From the IMG/VR virus record IMGVR_UViG_3300025697_000057, positions 1 through 40,335 of that record: a stretch of 40,335 nt of DNA; one strand, 5' to 3'. This DNA is from a virus. Positions 40,116-40,335 of the stretch are shown here, one piece after another (position 1 is the stretch's first letter; every line of letters starts with the position of its first letter). Under the pieces are notes generated by a model. That model ran no database searches. It saw only the letters and a program-made list of their open reading frames with translations, and was not told the origin of the DNA. Made by a program: the position numbers and the translations under genes.

Positions 40116-40335
40116 ATGAGTGAAAAGCAAAAAATAACGCAAAAAGAATTACAGGGAATACTCGATAGCCACAAAAGCTGGCTTATGGGGGATGAGGGAA
40201 AACGCGCAGACCTGCGAGGCGCAAACCTGCAAGACGCAAACCTGCAAGGCGCACATCTGCGAGGCGCAGACCTGCAAGACGCAAACCTGCAAGACGCAGA
40301 CCTGCAAGGCGCACATCTGCAAGGCGCAAACCACC
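40116..40335 (+). CDS. Pentapeptide-repeat protein (3' end outside window)
   Basis: 73 residues visible, open at the window edge. AAGGAGG precedes ATG 40116. After a 30-residue helical start (ITQKELQGILDSHKSWLMG) the sequence runs in A(D/N/H)L(Q/R)(G/D) repeats (RADLRGANLQDANLQGAHL and on), the right-handed quadrilateral beta-helix family; the underlying 15-bp units are nearly identical. GC-richer codons, as in the 20877-22443 cassette. Known members mimic DNA or bind gyrase, but no function can be assigned from repeats alone. Confidence 0.85.
   Translation, partial: MSEKQKITQKELQGILDSHKSWLMGDEGKRADLRGANLQDANLQGAHLRGADLQDANLQDADLQGAHLQGANH

Noticed and set aside
40149-40334. - strand frame rich in Cys and Val opposite the pentapeptide-repeat gene
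   Set aside because: It is the reverse reading of a 15-bp repeat. The Cys repeats are an artefact and unrelated to the C-x3-C proteins.

Overview
The window is one long stretch of a tailed-phage genome with a contractile tail (myovirus type). All genes I can support lie on the + strand, closely packed and often overlapping by 1-20 bases. Most of it is AT-rich. The tail, recombination and sigma-like proteins recall T4 (gp25, gp6, gp5, gp53, gp32, UvsX, UvsW, gp47, a possible gp55). The DNA polymerase is instead an SPO1-style uracil-DNA-glycosylase/PolA fusion, so this is not a close T4 relative. The host cannot be named. Consensus sigma-70 promoters (TTGACA, 16-17 nt, TATAAT) exclude hosts with very different promoters. 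A heptosyltransferase-like GT9 enzyme hints at a Gram-negative host, and a radical SAM enzyme with three predicted Fe-S clusters hints at anaerobic life. No integrase, repressor, IS element or CRISPR array was seen.

Layout. (1) 1-13203: end of a zinc-finger protein, neck/connector genes, tail terminator, sheath, tube, a tail chaperone with a probable -1 frameshift, tape measure, and baseplate hub, spike and wedge genes. (2) 13203-20665: two duplicated gpI-like baseplate proteins ending in long C-x3-C repeats, an orphan protein, a SPASM radical SAM enzyme resembling SCIFF/ranthipeptide maturases, a GT9 glycosyltransferase, a GT2 glycosyltransferase fused to a virion domain, and a stand-alone copy of that domain. 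A rho-independent terminator closes the block. (3) 20754-22690: a strong promoter and a cassette of very small GC-richer genes separated by repeated leaders. (4) 22727-26960: a second promoter, an orphan, a Thg1-like tRNA 3'-5' polymerase, a DUF932-like protein, a UvsW-like helicase and tRNA-Leu(UAA). (5) 27044-29592: small accessory genes, a third promoter and a Dam-type methyltransferase, partly GC-richer. (6) 29585-39918: replication and recombination genes (possible loader, primase-helicase, sigma-like protein, UDG-PolA, SSB, RecA/UvsX, SbcD-like nuclease). (7) 39952-40335: terminator, fifth promoter copy and the start of a pentapeptide-repeat protein.

How the genes fit together. Regions 1-2 build the tail, and regions 4-6 copy and recombine the genome. 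A nearly identical promoter is reused at the head of accessory cassettes (20773, 27511, 40031), with two diverged versions before 22796 and 36108.

The most unusual proposal concerns region 2. A peptide-modifying radical SAM enzyme and two glycosyltransferases sit directly behind tail-tip proteins carrying 15 and 19 regularly spaced cysteines, so this may be a phage system that chemically modifies its own tail. The gene families are read from the sequence. The link between enzymes and cysteines is inference from gene order and composition.
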